DNA of 64,000 bases from Cranoglanis bouderius (Eukaryota > Chordata > Actinopteri > Siluriformes > Cranoglanididae), in contig CM042552.1 in assembly GCA_023630585.1 (NCBI GenBank), forward strand, positions 1,443,001 to 1,507,000, read 5' to 3'. Shown one piece after another: positions 1-11,200 of the stretch (the first letter of the stretch is position 1; each line of letters opens with the position of its first letter). Below the pieces are notes generated by a model. The model saw only the letters and a list, made by a program, of their open reading frames with translations. It did no database searches and was not told where the DNA came from. The position numbers were made by a program, and so were the translations under genes.

Positions 1-830
1 AGCAGCCACATTAGTACATACTTATGCCATTTGTAGTCTGATACAATACAGTCCGATCTGGGGTAGATATGGTGGACTTAACATCTAAATGGCTTAAATT
101 GGCTTTATAATCTGTATAGATCGACACGAAATCATATAAAGCATTGATTAGGGACAGATTGAGATGAACAAGCAGCCCATTCGCTTGCCACTATATAGCC
201 TTCAATAAAATAATGATGTACTAGTATTAGTTCCTCAAGGTACTAAAACTCTTGAGAATTATACATTATAAAGATGAAAGTTGTTCTGAATAAGCAGAAG
301 TAAAATTTTTTTTTTTTTTTTTTTACATTTTGAACCACTGACATTTGAGCTCTTTATTTAAAATTTTTCGTGTGTATCATTTTGGAACAAACGGTGTAGT
401 GATTTGTAAGAAATATAAAAGAAAACTCTTGTATGCATTGAGCACCACCATTTAAACTGTCTATACAAAGAATGCATACATTTTTACTGCACCATATCTT
501 TGGCATTTAGAAAAAAAAAAAAAAAAAAAAAGTTGGAAACTAAGAAATATAAATAACAAATATATACAAAAAAAAAAAAAAAAATACTCAGACATGATTG
601 TTGTCGGAACTTGCTTTTGAAAGTTCATGTGGAAAAAACAGATAATATGCCTGTTAAATCAGGGCTCAGACCCTTAGGTGTCCACATCTAATCTATGTAA
701 CAGTCATTAATTCACACTTTATGTAGTGCATTGAAAAGGGGAGTCGAGAGCCGTTTCTTCTCCCGGATATGAAAGTGTGTGTTTCTTTTAGTAAAATAGT
801 GTAGATAACGAGCTGTAACTCTTCGCACAG
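1..830 (-). other. 3' flank / probable 3' UTR of the zinc-finger gene
   Basis: This AT-rich stretch follows the stop codon of the zinc-finger gene at 831-833 (read on the minus strand). It contains long T or A runs near 305-324, 510-530 and 570-585. A reverse-complement AATAAA near 352 could be a polyadenylation signal for the minus-strand transcript. No supported coding region is seen. Confidence 0.45.
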
Positions 831-3800
831 TCAGAGCACGGTTACAGTCACTATACTGTGAGATTTTCTGCGATGGCTTGTGAGATGACCCAGCTGAATG
901 AAGGTCTTGTCGCACTGCGAGCACTGATACGGCCGCTCTTTCGTATGTGTCCTCTGGTGGTTCTTCAGATTTGAGGCATCCGCAAACTGTTTTCCACAGG
1001 TTCCACACAGGTACGGTTTCTCTCCAGTGTGCCGTCTCTTATGTATTTTAAAGCTGCATAAGCGTGTGAACGTTTTAGCGCACTGTGAGCACTGATACGG
1101 CTTTATTCCCGTATGTGTCCTCTGATGGTTCTGAAGCACGTGTTGGCGAGTAAAGGTTTTGGGACAGTGGGCGCACTTGTACGGCTTTTCTCCGGTATGA
1201 GTTCTCTGATGGAGGTGAAGAGCGTCTAAGCGGCTGAATGTTTTTTCACATTCAGAGCAGTGATATGGTTTCTCTCCGGTGTGTATCCTCTGATGGATTT
1301 TAAGTGAAGAGAACTGAGTAAAGGTCTTATTGCACTGAGAGCAATGGAAAGGTCTTTCACCACTGTGTATCCTCATGTGTCTGTTGTATGAAGATGAGGT
1401 ACGAAACATCCTTCCACATTCAGAGCATGACTTAAAGACTTTAGCAGAGGGCAGGTAGGAGCACTCGCCTATAACAGCAAAGGTTAGAAATTGGCATAAG
1501 AGAACACATAAAAGTCACATCATCCATCATCCAATGCGTCTACCAGTGCATCATTCTTTCCATCACTCCATCCATTCACCTCTTCATCAAGCCACCCAAT
1601 CACCCATTACTACATTCAATCACTGCTTGGTCAATTCACCATTTACACACACCTCAATGGCAAATCCTTTCTTCCATCTATTCAGCATTTTATTGCATCC
1701 CTTAATCGCTGTTCCATTATTTCATCCAAGGTTTCATTCATCTACCTACACACCCATTCTCTGTCCCACCATACACCTACCCACCCAGCCATCCGCTCAT
1801 GCATCATCTCAGAGTACATCTACCCCATGCCCTGGTGTATAGTCCATCTTGGAAAATCACTTTAACCTCAACCTGACAAAAGGATATTGGCAGATGCTCC
1901 TCACTCCTTTCCCATAACCAACAGGCCCAGGCAATATCAAACCTGTCTTTCAGCTTCCATGAGACCCTTGTGCCCGTCCAGCTCTTATTGGATATTATGC
2001 TAAGCCTCACCATCACTACATCAAGGATTACCTAGATAGCTTATATTGTCACTTGACACCAGGAGAAACACACTGAGCAGACTGTGAGGGGGAAAAAAAA
2101 GTCTTCTGGGACAGTAACTGGAGTATCACATCAGCTGAAGTGTCCTCAACCCTACTGCTCTGTTAGCATCGCTTCCTTCTAGCCTATCCTCTTTCTGGTC
2201 TACACGTCACAACCATATCCCACTCTACTGCAGGCGTGGATAAGAACACCAATTCCCAGGGCACCTGCACCTGTTAGGGTCCAAGCACCAAGTTTATACT
2301 GTTTGTTAACAGTCTGGCAATTTTTTAGGTGCTTGGTATGATCGAGACCTAATGAAACTTGGCACAAAATCATAAATGGTGGTCATCAGATTCTGGAAAA
2401 AGCTTGGATCCGGGGGTGGGCGGGGCTCAATAGCACCCCCCTTGACATTTTACTCATTTATGGGCATTCAGTTTTGGTTGCACCAAATTTGGTAAGCATA
2501 TGTTTCTTCTTAATGCAAACAAATTTCACAATCACATCCATTAACGCCACCCAACAGGAAATTAATCACACTCTGAGGACAAACATGCTACGCAATCAAG
2601 TCTGTGGTTGTTCGTTACCAATTTTAACCAAATTTCTCCAGTGTCGCAGTACACAGAATCGCAACAATTTGCCGGATTGTTTTGATTTCGGTTTCATACA
2701 AGGATTTCTAAAACATTTTGTGTTTCAGTTTTAAATAATGTATTCCGCAATATTAAAGATCAATGAAAGTATATTAGCAATAGTTCTCAAACTCATCTGG
2801 CGTACCTGTCATGTTTACCTCCTCATTTTCCTCTAGTAATATGTCACATTCTTCTTCTTCTTCCTCCTCTTCTTCTTCACTATTAGATATTTCTCTTGAT
2901 TCGGTTTTACAATTTGATTGCAGCTCACCACAGAAACTCAGTTCTTCTTCACTAGGCTCCTTTTTAATAATAGTTAATGTACTGCGTCCATCATCACACT
3001 GCTCGAGGGTGTAATCGTTCTCCTGTTCAGATTCACAATCCCATCTGTCTTTAGAGGTTGATAAAACTCCATGCGCATCACCGTATACAAACGAATCGAT
3101 ATCCAACAGATCTGGTTCTGTTTTAATATCAAGTATCAAACTGTTCACATCTTCATGTGGTTGGTGTCTCTCTCCAGGACTGTCTTCATGGTGTTGCATC
3201 AGTGTGGACACGGGTTGTATTTTAGGCAGAAAAGAGTCAGGAAAAAAATCCTGAAATTCCTGTTGCAAAACATGGAAAAGCACAATCATTAAAAAGGACA
3301 CTGTTTTTCTATAACCATTCAAGGTTCCAAGGTTCAGTTTCATGCTAGAATTATTAGCGACCTTGAAAAAGTGGATGAACCAGGTGCATTTTGCAGATTC
3401 ACTAACAAGCTTTAAAAAAAAAAAAAAAAAAAAAAAAGGCAGACTTTTTCTGCTAGTGTGTGAACGTCCGTGTACGAGCGCCCTCAGCTCTCGAGTGTAC
3501 AGTGGATATAAAAAGTCTACACACCCCTGTTAAACTTACATACAGTACGTGTACACACCCTTTCATAATTGGGAATGTGGCAGTATTCAGATTCAACCGA
3601 TCACATTTAAATTCGTGTTAAATGATAATTAGTAAACACCTGCCGTCAATTAAAATGACTGATTAACCCCAAATAAAGTCCAGCTGTTCCTATAGGAGTT
3701 TCCTGACATCTTGGTAACAAAGAGCTTACAAAGCAGGTACGGGATCTCACTGTTGAAAAATCTCAATCGGGAGCGGGTTACATAAAATATTTCCAAGGCA

Positions 3801-5805
3801 TTGGAAATTACATCATGGAATACTGTAAAGACAATAATCAACAAGCGGAGAAAATATGGCATGACAGTGACACTACTAAGAACAGGACGTCCCTCTAAAA
3901 TTGGTGAGAAGATCAGGAGAAACTGGTCAGGGAGGCTGTCAATTTCTGACAAGTACTGGTTGCTCTCTACATGTGAAAATCTCTTGACTTCTTCATGTCT
4001 CTGGGCTATGGGGTAGAGTGGCAAGACGGAAGCCTTTTTTAACAAAAAAACAAAACAAAAAACAAACAAAATAACCCACGCACCACTACCATCCCCATGG
4101 GGAAGCATGGAGGTGGCATCATCATACGTCGGGGCTGTTTTTCTTCAGCTGGAACTGGGGCTTTAAACAGGGTGGAGTGAATAATGAACAGCTCCAAATA
4201 CCAGTCCATTTTGGCACAAAACCTCACGTCTTCTGCTAGAACACTTAAGATGAAGAGGAATGTCACCTTTCAGCATGACAACGACCCGAAGCAAACCTCC
4301 AGATCAACAAAGGAATGGCTTCACCAAAACAAGTTCAACGAGTCCCCCTCCCCCCAAAATGATTCTTATTTTGTTTTTGCACTTTACTTAATAGGTAAAT
4401 ATTTCACAATAAAAGGTAGAAAAGGTTCGGACATGATTTATCTTGGTTTCATTTTTACATCACAAAAACCTGCCATTTTAACAGGGGTGTGTAGACTTTT
4501 TATATCCACTGTATCTCTATACTGAATTCTGGATTGTGATTGGTCAGAAAGTGTTGATTAATTCTCTATAACAGCATCTCTGACAGTAGTGCAGCAGCAA
4601 ATCACAGGTTTATATTAACGCACTCATTCTAATACACAGTGTCCAAAAGTGTTTTTTTTTTTTTCCTTACAAGTGCTTCTTGGTACACTCATTACTTCCT
4701 GACATTTTGGACACCCTGTATTATATTTTTTCTTTAGTAACAGATTATTGACAGGGACTCGTATGGTGGACACTTCACATAACGTAAAGCTAATAACAGA
4801 CCAATAAAAAAAACAAAACATTATTTAATACATAAAAATGTACAAACATTGATATGAAGCTTTCCGTCAGGAGACATTTATGGAAAGAGTCTCCAGCCCC
4901 CTGATACGGGACAGTCTTCAGGTCAGAGGAGTTGTTTGAGACTGCTGAAGGAACAAACTAGCTTGATTAAGTATAACTATAAATGGATAAAAAAAACTAT
5001 GACGTGTTGTTCTTTAATAAATATGGAAATATAACTGTTGGCAAATGACTGTGGTATAAGAGGAATAAAAAACACTCAGACATGCCGTTATAGGAAAATA
5101 ATCAAGTCCAACTCATCACACTGGGTCAGCGTTGATTATATATCAAGGGGAATGATGGGTTAAATGACCGGGAATAATTTTCCCAACTCGGTCGACTCAC
5201 ATAAAACAGATAAGCTCGTGGAAAAGACTGATGGAATTTTTTTTTTAAAGGATAAAAAATGCTAAAAAAAAAATAATAATAATAATAATAATAATTGTGT
5301 GCGCGCATGTGTGTGTGTGTGTGTGTCATCCAGCATGCTTACTTTTTATAGTTTATTATGATCTTGTCGTCACGTCAGCAGACACAAGTATAACCTACTT
5401 GTGTCACAAGCATTAGATCACAGCCCTAAAATATATGATTTTTTGCTCTTGTGTGTGTTCAGTTTGAATTAATCTGGGCATCACATTATCCCTGAGGGAT
5501 AAATAAACCACTTTTGAATTTGTATGAACAACTTAAACCATATAAAAATGGGAAAATAAAACAGATAGTAAACTCATTTCAACATTCGGCTGAAAATAAC
5601 AATAATCAGGGAAGCATATGATGATGAATACATCACCAAAGCAGATCCTCCAGCCCAGAAGATCAGTACAGTATAAACGTGCATGGTTCCTTTCCCCCTA
5701 AATTTAAATGCAGCTCCAAACCTCATCCTCTTCTTCCTGCTTCAGCTGTAACTGGGTGTCCTGCATGGACAGATCCGTTACTGAGCTGGTCCACAAAGCG
5801 TCCAT
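831..5805 (-). CDS. C2H2 zinc-finger protein, three coding exons, seven fingers
   Basis: Predicted sequence-specific DNA-binding nuclear protein of 391 residues. Coding exons join in phase: 5722-5805 (ATG at 5805, residues 1-28, donor GAG/GTTTGG), 2806-3259 (residues 29-179, acceptor CAACAG, donor ACAG/GTACGC) and 831-1468 (residues 180-391, acceptor TTATAG). The last exon holds seven C2H2 fingers from about residue 194 with HTGEKPY-type linkers; the seventh ends H-x4-H. Exons 1-2 are acidic, with a ten-Glu run near the end of exon 2. They carry IKTE and IKKEPSEEE, which fit the psi-K-x-E SUMO-acceptor consensus. No KRAB, SCAN or BTB domain is visible, so this is a poly-zinc-finger protein of a type common in fish arrays. 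Intron 1 contains a Tc1 relic; intron 2 (1469-2805) holds imperfect TCCA-rich sequence and no other gene. Exon joins are inferred from phase and consensus only. Confidence 0.82.
3500..4511 (+). mobile_element. Degenerate Tc1-like element with short inverted repeats
   Basis: The two ends are perfect inverted repeats of about 35 bases (left CAGTGGATATAAAAAGTC..., right the complement) flanked by TA at 3498-3499 and 4512-4513. Inside, the plus strand keeps the C-terminal part of a Tc1 transposase at 4184-4330, including the FQHDNDPKQTS box that holds the second catalytic Asp. Other parts are frame-broken and the third acidic residue region is lost. It sits in intron 1 of the zinc-finger gene, in the opposite orientation. 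Confidence 0.85.
4516..4640. repeat. Copy of a dispersed AT-rich MITE-like repeat
   Basis: The stretch with GATTGGTCAGAAAGTGTTGA and the following CTATAACAGC...GACAGTAGTGCAGC segment recurs near 23350-23460 and, in reverse complement, near 59210-59300. Family not identified. It carries no coding potential. Confidence 0.5.
5270..5326. repeat. Simple repeats (AAT)n and (GT)n
   Basis: An AAT run at about 5276-5296 is followed by a GT run at about 5308-5326. They lie in intron 1 of the zinc-finger gene. Confidence 0.85.
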
Positions 5806-6009
5806 TATTTACCTAAAGAGAAGTCAACAAAAACCAAAAACCTCAGTGAAGACGCAGACATACATGCGACAGGAATCTCGAAAAACAAACAAACAAACAA
5901 ACAAACAAACAAAAAACATCTATAACAGCGTCAAGCCTCTTATAAAGCGTCACAGGTGAGAATTAAACCTGGGTTTACAATTTAATCCCGATTTGTCTAC
6001 GTCTCGGCC

Positions 6010-6175
6010 AGCTCCTGATGGCGGCTCTCACTGTTCCATTCGCAAAAACGCTTCCGCTTTTATGGCGCTGTGACGTCACCTACATAACGTTAGAGACTCC
6101 TCATTGGTTAGACCGTGTGTCAATCAGGAAGTTGGCCCAATCGGATTGGTCGTCTGAACCCAATCGCTTAGATCG
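6010..6175 (-). promoter_or_regulatory. Probable promoter of the zinc-finger gene (CRE and CCAAT boxes)
   Basis: Upstream of the start codon at 5805 the sequence becomes less AT-rich. It shows a perfect palindromic TGACGTCA (CRE type) at 6071-6078, several CCAAT or ATTGG motifs between about 6100 and 6165, and a GATGGCGGC YY1-like motif near 6017. This combination is typical of TATA-less housekeeping promoters. It could act in either direction; no plus-strand gene is evident downstream, so I assign it to the minus-strand gene. Confidence 0.5.
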
Positions 6176-6259
6176 AGTCATTTGTATACGTAAAGGGGAC
6201 AGTATTTTGTTTCTAGACTCGACGTTTCTTCTCCTTCTTATCATTTCGTTTATTTGTAC

Positions 6260-7295
6260 TCATACACTCACCGAGCACGTTATTAGGAACGCTATACTAA
6301 TACTGCGTAGGGCCTCCCTTTGCTCTCAAAACAGCCTCAATTCTTCATGGCCTGGATTCCACAAGATGTTGGAAACGTTCCTTTGAGATTCTGGTCCACG
6401 TTGACATGATGGCACGCGTCATGCAGTTCCTGCAGATATTTCAGGTGCACTTTCATGCTCCCGTTCTACCTCATCCCAAAAGGTGTTCTGCTGGATTCAG
6501 ATCCGGTGACTGGGAAGGCCACTGAAGAACATTGAGCTCATTGTCAAGTTCATGAAACCAGTTTGAGACGACTTTTGCTTTGTGACATGGTGCATTATCA
6601 TGCTGGAAGTAGTTGTTAGAAGATGGTAAATTGTGGCCATGAAGGGATGCACGTGGTCAGCAACAATACTCAAATAGGTTGTGGCATTCGAGCCATATTT
6701 GATTGGTATTATGGGTCCAAAGTGTGCCAAGAAAACATTCCCCGCACCACTACACTACCTCCACCAGCCTGGACTGTTGACACAAGGCAGGTTGGGTCCA
6801 TGGATTCATGCTGTTGGTGCCAAATTCTGACCCTACCATCTGTGGCTCTCGGCAGAAATCCAGGTTCATCAGACCAGGCTACGTTTTTCCAGTCTTCATC
6901 TGTCCAGTTATAGTGATCCTGTGCCCACTGCAGCTTCAGCTTTCTGTTCTTGACTGACAGAAGTGGAACCCGACGTGGTCTTCTGCTGTTGTAGCCCATC
7001 CGCCTCATGGTTCGACGTGTTGTGCATTTTGAGACGCTTTTCTGCTCACCACAACTGTACTTAGTGGTTATCTGAGTTACTGTAGCCTGTCAGCTCGAAC
7101 CAGTCTGGTCGTTCCCCGCTGATCTCTCTCACCAACAAGGCGTCTACGTCACAGAACTGCCGCTCAGTGGATATTTGTTCTTTATTACACCATTGTGAGT
7201 AAACTCTAGAGACTGTTGTGTGTGAAAAATGGCAGGAGATCAGCGGTTATAGAAATACTCAAACCAGTCCGTCTGGCACCAACAATCATGCCGCA
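6260..7295 (-). mobile_element. Decayed Tc1-like element, minus orientation
   Basis: Minus-strand pieces read as a broken Tc1 transposase. At 6709-7008 are WDEDWKNVAWSDEPGF-like residues (first catalytic Asp in WSDE) and a GGGSVVVRGMFSW box. At 6497-6730 is a further fragment in another frame. The left end begins around the CGAGCACGTTATTAGGAACG motif, a sequence typical of one fish Tc1 family; the same family end recurs at about 60150-60245. Boundaries are approximate and the reading frame is destroyed. It lies between the zinc-finger gene and NLR copy 1. Confidence 0.75.
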
Positions 7296-7500
7296 GTAAA
7301 AATCACAGAGATCACATTTTCACACACACACACACACACTGAATGACAGTAAAAAAGTAATCAAGCAAATGATTAAATAAATGCACGTATTTAATAGATA
7401 ATAGAACAATAACATGCTCATCTTCTACAGCACCATGTTTTTGTATATTTGTCATTCTTCGTTCACAATTCAAGATCATCAATATATATTGATGTATTTA

Positions 7501-7552
<52 letters not shown>

Positions 7553-7572
7553 CATACATACATATACATATA
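7501..7572. repeat. Compound microsatellite (CT)n(TA)n(CATA)n
   Basis: Pure CT, then TA, then ACAT repeats in sequence. It sits just downstream of the 3' end of NLR copy 1, near the edge of the duplicated block. Confidence 0.9.
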
Positions 7573-7681
7573 TACACCAGACTGATTTTAAATTATTGAG
7601 AACAGTGATTACAGACTTTTATAAAAATCTGAAACTATGTTTTATCATTGTCTCTATGCTTCACGCCCTTATTTTGGCCAT

Positions 7682-8229
7682 TTAATCCAGCTGGCACAAA
7701 GTCAGAGAGCCGCTTTCCATGCCGAATCCAGGATGCACCGGCTCCTTAAACACTGTGCAGAATGTGTGTATGTGTGTAAGTGTGTGTGTATCTGGTGAGA
7801 CGCTGTAAAAGGACACTGTTCCAGCAGGCCAGTCCAGATACACACCTATCCTGTTAGACTCTGGCATTTCTACGTCCGTGTCCTCTGAATCGTGCCTGGC
7901 ATAGAATTTGTTGGTTGCACACAAGAGCACCCACGAGACCGGGTTTAACCCAAGCTTAATTGAAGCATCCCACACTGCCAGGTCTTCCCCTTTCCTCGGA
8001 ATATCAGGATACGTGATGCCAATTTCTAATGATGAGCCTTCCAACCAGACTTCCCAGTAACAGCGCTGGTTCAGACTCTCGTTACACAGAACCTGGCCAT
8101 ACAGCTGAAATCTCTCCGGGTGATCTGGGTACTGCTGGTCTTGGCTCATGTATGAGACCTTCCTGTTCGACTCAGACAGACACAGATATCTGTTGGCTGT
8201 GTTTAGGTTGAATGTGAGCTCACAGGCAT
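7682..8229 (-). CDS. NLR copy 1 PRY-SPRY (B30.2) terminal exon
   Basis: A 548-base last exon, residues 952-1133. The PRY part reads ACELTFNLNTANRYLCLSES. The SPRY part carries CYWEVWLEG, SWVLLC and NRIGVYLDWPAGTVSFYSVS, the usual B30.2 landmarks (WEV, LDY-like, SFYSV). The stop is at 7682-7684. B30.2 domains mediate protein binding in TRIMs and fish NLRs; the ligand here is unknown. The true exon extends 80 bases upstream of the first in-frame ATG, to the CTGCAG acceptor. Confidence 0.93.
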
Positions 8230-11200
8230 CTGCAGTAACAGAAAAAGTTTTATTTATATCATAATAGTATCATATTTTAGCAGGTACAGTCCAGCATTAG
8301 CATTAGTCTAACTGTAATAAGCCATTTTAATCAGCAATACATATTTTTTGTCTTAGTTATTTCAGGGGAAAGAAAAAAGAGATAAACTTCAGGGTGGAAT
8401 AACAGTAACTCCACTCCACCACCCCACCACATCACTCAGTATTTTACTGTAAGACACTGTTTTATTACTTACAGTAGTATTTCCTCCTGCATTATCAAAT
8501 ATAACATTTTCAATGTATGTTTTATTGTTGTTGTTATTTACTTAGACGACAAAAATACTTTATAAAGCATATGGAAGTGCTGGAGTGGTCGAGTATCGGC
8601 TGCTGATGAACAGGAGGCGGGTTGAATCAGCAGGTAACACACAACAAACATACATCAAACAAGGCATTTTAATTTTTTGACCAGTTACAGACCTTGCTAT
8701 TGTTAGAAAGGAGAAGGTAAGTCAGAGAGGGACCAAGAGAGAGAATGAGAGAGGAAAAGAAGCAAACATAAAGAGACAGGCAGGGGAACTTACACTTTTT
8801 GACCCCTGCTTTGATAAATCGTTCACTTTTTGGTTCCATCCTACAGAAAGAGCAGAATTTTACAGTTATATCATGGTCAAAGAAGCACTTTCTTAATGTA
8901 CAATTATTTCAAGTACACTTCTAATGGTGTACTATAATTTTCACTATATGGCCAAAAGTATGTGGACACCTGACCATCACACCCATATGTGGTTCTTCCC
9001 CAAAAGTTTCCTACAAAGTTTGAAGCACACAGTTTTATAGAATGTCTCTGTACGCTGTAGCATTACAAACCAAAACCATGACAATGCCAAGGCTGGAGTG
9101 GAAGAGCAACAGTGTACTCGAGAACTTGAGTAAAATCTTACTTGAGCATCTCCAATTTGCAGTTTGGATTATTCAGTAGACCAGAGAGCAGCTTTTCTCC
9201 TTCATCTCCTGGATTATTGTAGCTCAGATCGAGATCTCTCAGGACTGATGAGGAGTTTGAACTCAGAGCAGTAGCCAGTAAAGAAAATCCTTCTTCTGTC
9301 ACTAAACAACCGGACAACCTTAAAAAAAAAGGAAGAAATGAAAGCAACATCCTGACCAGCACAGTTTATCTGTAGAGTATCATTTGAAAGCTAACCTCAG
9401 TATCTGTAGTTTGCACTGTTCATTGTAGAGTCCTTCAGAAATGAGCTTCACTCCTGAATCCTGCAGGTCATTGTTGCTCAGGTCCAACTCTCTTAAAGTG
9501 TTGAGTACGGAGGAGAGAAACGAGCAGCTCTTCTCTGTGAGGTTACACCAGCTCAGCCTGGATTTATAGTAGAACACAGCCAAAAACAAAGATTTCATCA
9601 TTTATAATAACGTACAAAACTCTATGTGGTTGTAATAAAGCAGGTCACAAAAAGATCAAGTTAAGAGCTACTTATCAATCCTTGCCTCAGAATTTGGAGT
9701 TTACAGTATAAATTTTCCTGGCCAGCAAAGAGCAGCTCCAGTCCTGTATCCTGCAGGTCGTTGTTGCTCAGGTCCAGTTCACTCAGAGAAGCTGAAATTG
9801 ATGTGAGGGCTGAAGCGAGTTCAGCACAGCTGCTCTGGGAGAAATGGCATCTTGCTAACCTTTAGACAGTGATTAAAGTTAGTATACAGTTTCCTCCATT
9901 AATATCGGCCCCCTTGGTAAATATGAGCAAAGAAGGCTGTGAAAAATTCTCTTTATTGTTTAACTTTTTGATCTTTTGTTCAAAGAAGTCACAAAAATAC
10001 TCTGCTCTCTCATGGATATCAAACAATTTCAAACACAGGTTTATAAAATCTTTGTTAAATATAGGTGTGGCACAATTATTGGCACCCCTATGAATTCATA
10101 TGAGAAAAAATGTATTTGAAGTATATTCCCATTGATATTTTACATTTTTTTAGTACACCTGGGTGACTAGGAACAGGAAATTGTTCAACCATGACTTCCT
10201 TTCACAGGGGTATAAATATGAGGTAACAAACAGGCCAAATTCCCTTCAGTCAGTCATAACAATGGGTAAGACCAAGGAATATAGCTGTGATTTGCTGCAA
10301 AAGGTTGTTGAGCTTCACAAAATGGGAAGTGGATATAAGAAAATAGCACAAGCATTGAAAATGCCCATTTCCACCATCCGGGCAATAATTAAGAAGTTCC
10401 AGTCAACTGGAAATGTTATGAATCAACCTGGAATTGGACGTGTGTCTATATCGTCTCAACACACCGTGAAGAGGATGGTTCGAGTGGCCAAAAAATCTCC
10501 AAGGATCACAGCTGGAGAAATGCAGAAGTTAGTTGTGCCTTTGGGTCAGAAAGTCTCCAAAACTACAATCCCAAGTCACCTACATCACCACAAGTTGTTT
10601 GGAAGGGTTTCATCCAAAAACAAACTCAAGCATCTTCAGTTTGCCAGACACTACTGGAACTTCAAATGGGATCAGGTTCTATGGTCAGATGAAACCATAA
10701 TAGAGCTTTTTGGCAATAAACACCAGAGGTGGTTTTGGTGCACACAGAGAGGTAGCCATATGGAAACATACATCATGCGCACGGTTAAATATGGTGGTGG
10801 CTCTTTAATGTTTTGGGGCTGTTTTTCTGCCAGAGGACCTGGACATTTTGTTAGGATACATGGCATCATGGACTCTATCAAATATCAACAGATATTAAAT
10901 GAAAACCTGACTGTCTCTGCCAGAAAGCTTCAAATGGGCCCTGGTCGGATCTTCCAGCAGGACAATGATCCAAAACACACATCAAAATCAACACAAAAAT
11001 GGTTTACTGACCACAAAATTAAGGTCCTGCCATGGACATCCCAGGCCCCTGACATGAACCCATAGACAACCTGTGGAGTGAACTGAAGAGGAGAGTCCAC
11101 CAGTGTGGACCTCGAAATGTGAAGGATCTGGAGAGATTCTGTATGGAGAAATGGTCTCAGATCCCTTGCCATGTATTCTCCAACCTCATCAGGCATTATA

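Noticed and set aside
1534..1842. 102-codon plus-strand frame
   Set aside because: It is made of imperfect CATC/TCCA repeats in an intron of the zinc-finger gene, with low-complexity H/S/P/T composition.
2265..2360. Possible microRNA hairpin from AAGCACC ... GGTGCTT
   Set aside because: The pairing stem is only about ten bases with a large loop; more likely a piece of a short transposon.
10163..10261. Extra 33 residues at the N terminus of the Tc1 transposase
   Set aside because: Family members start at MGKTKE-type sequence (10262); the upstream part is terminal-repeat DNA.
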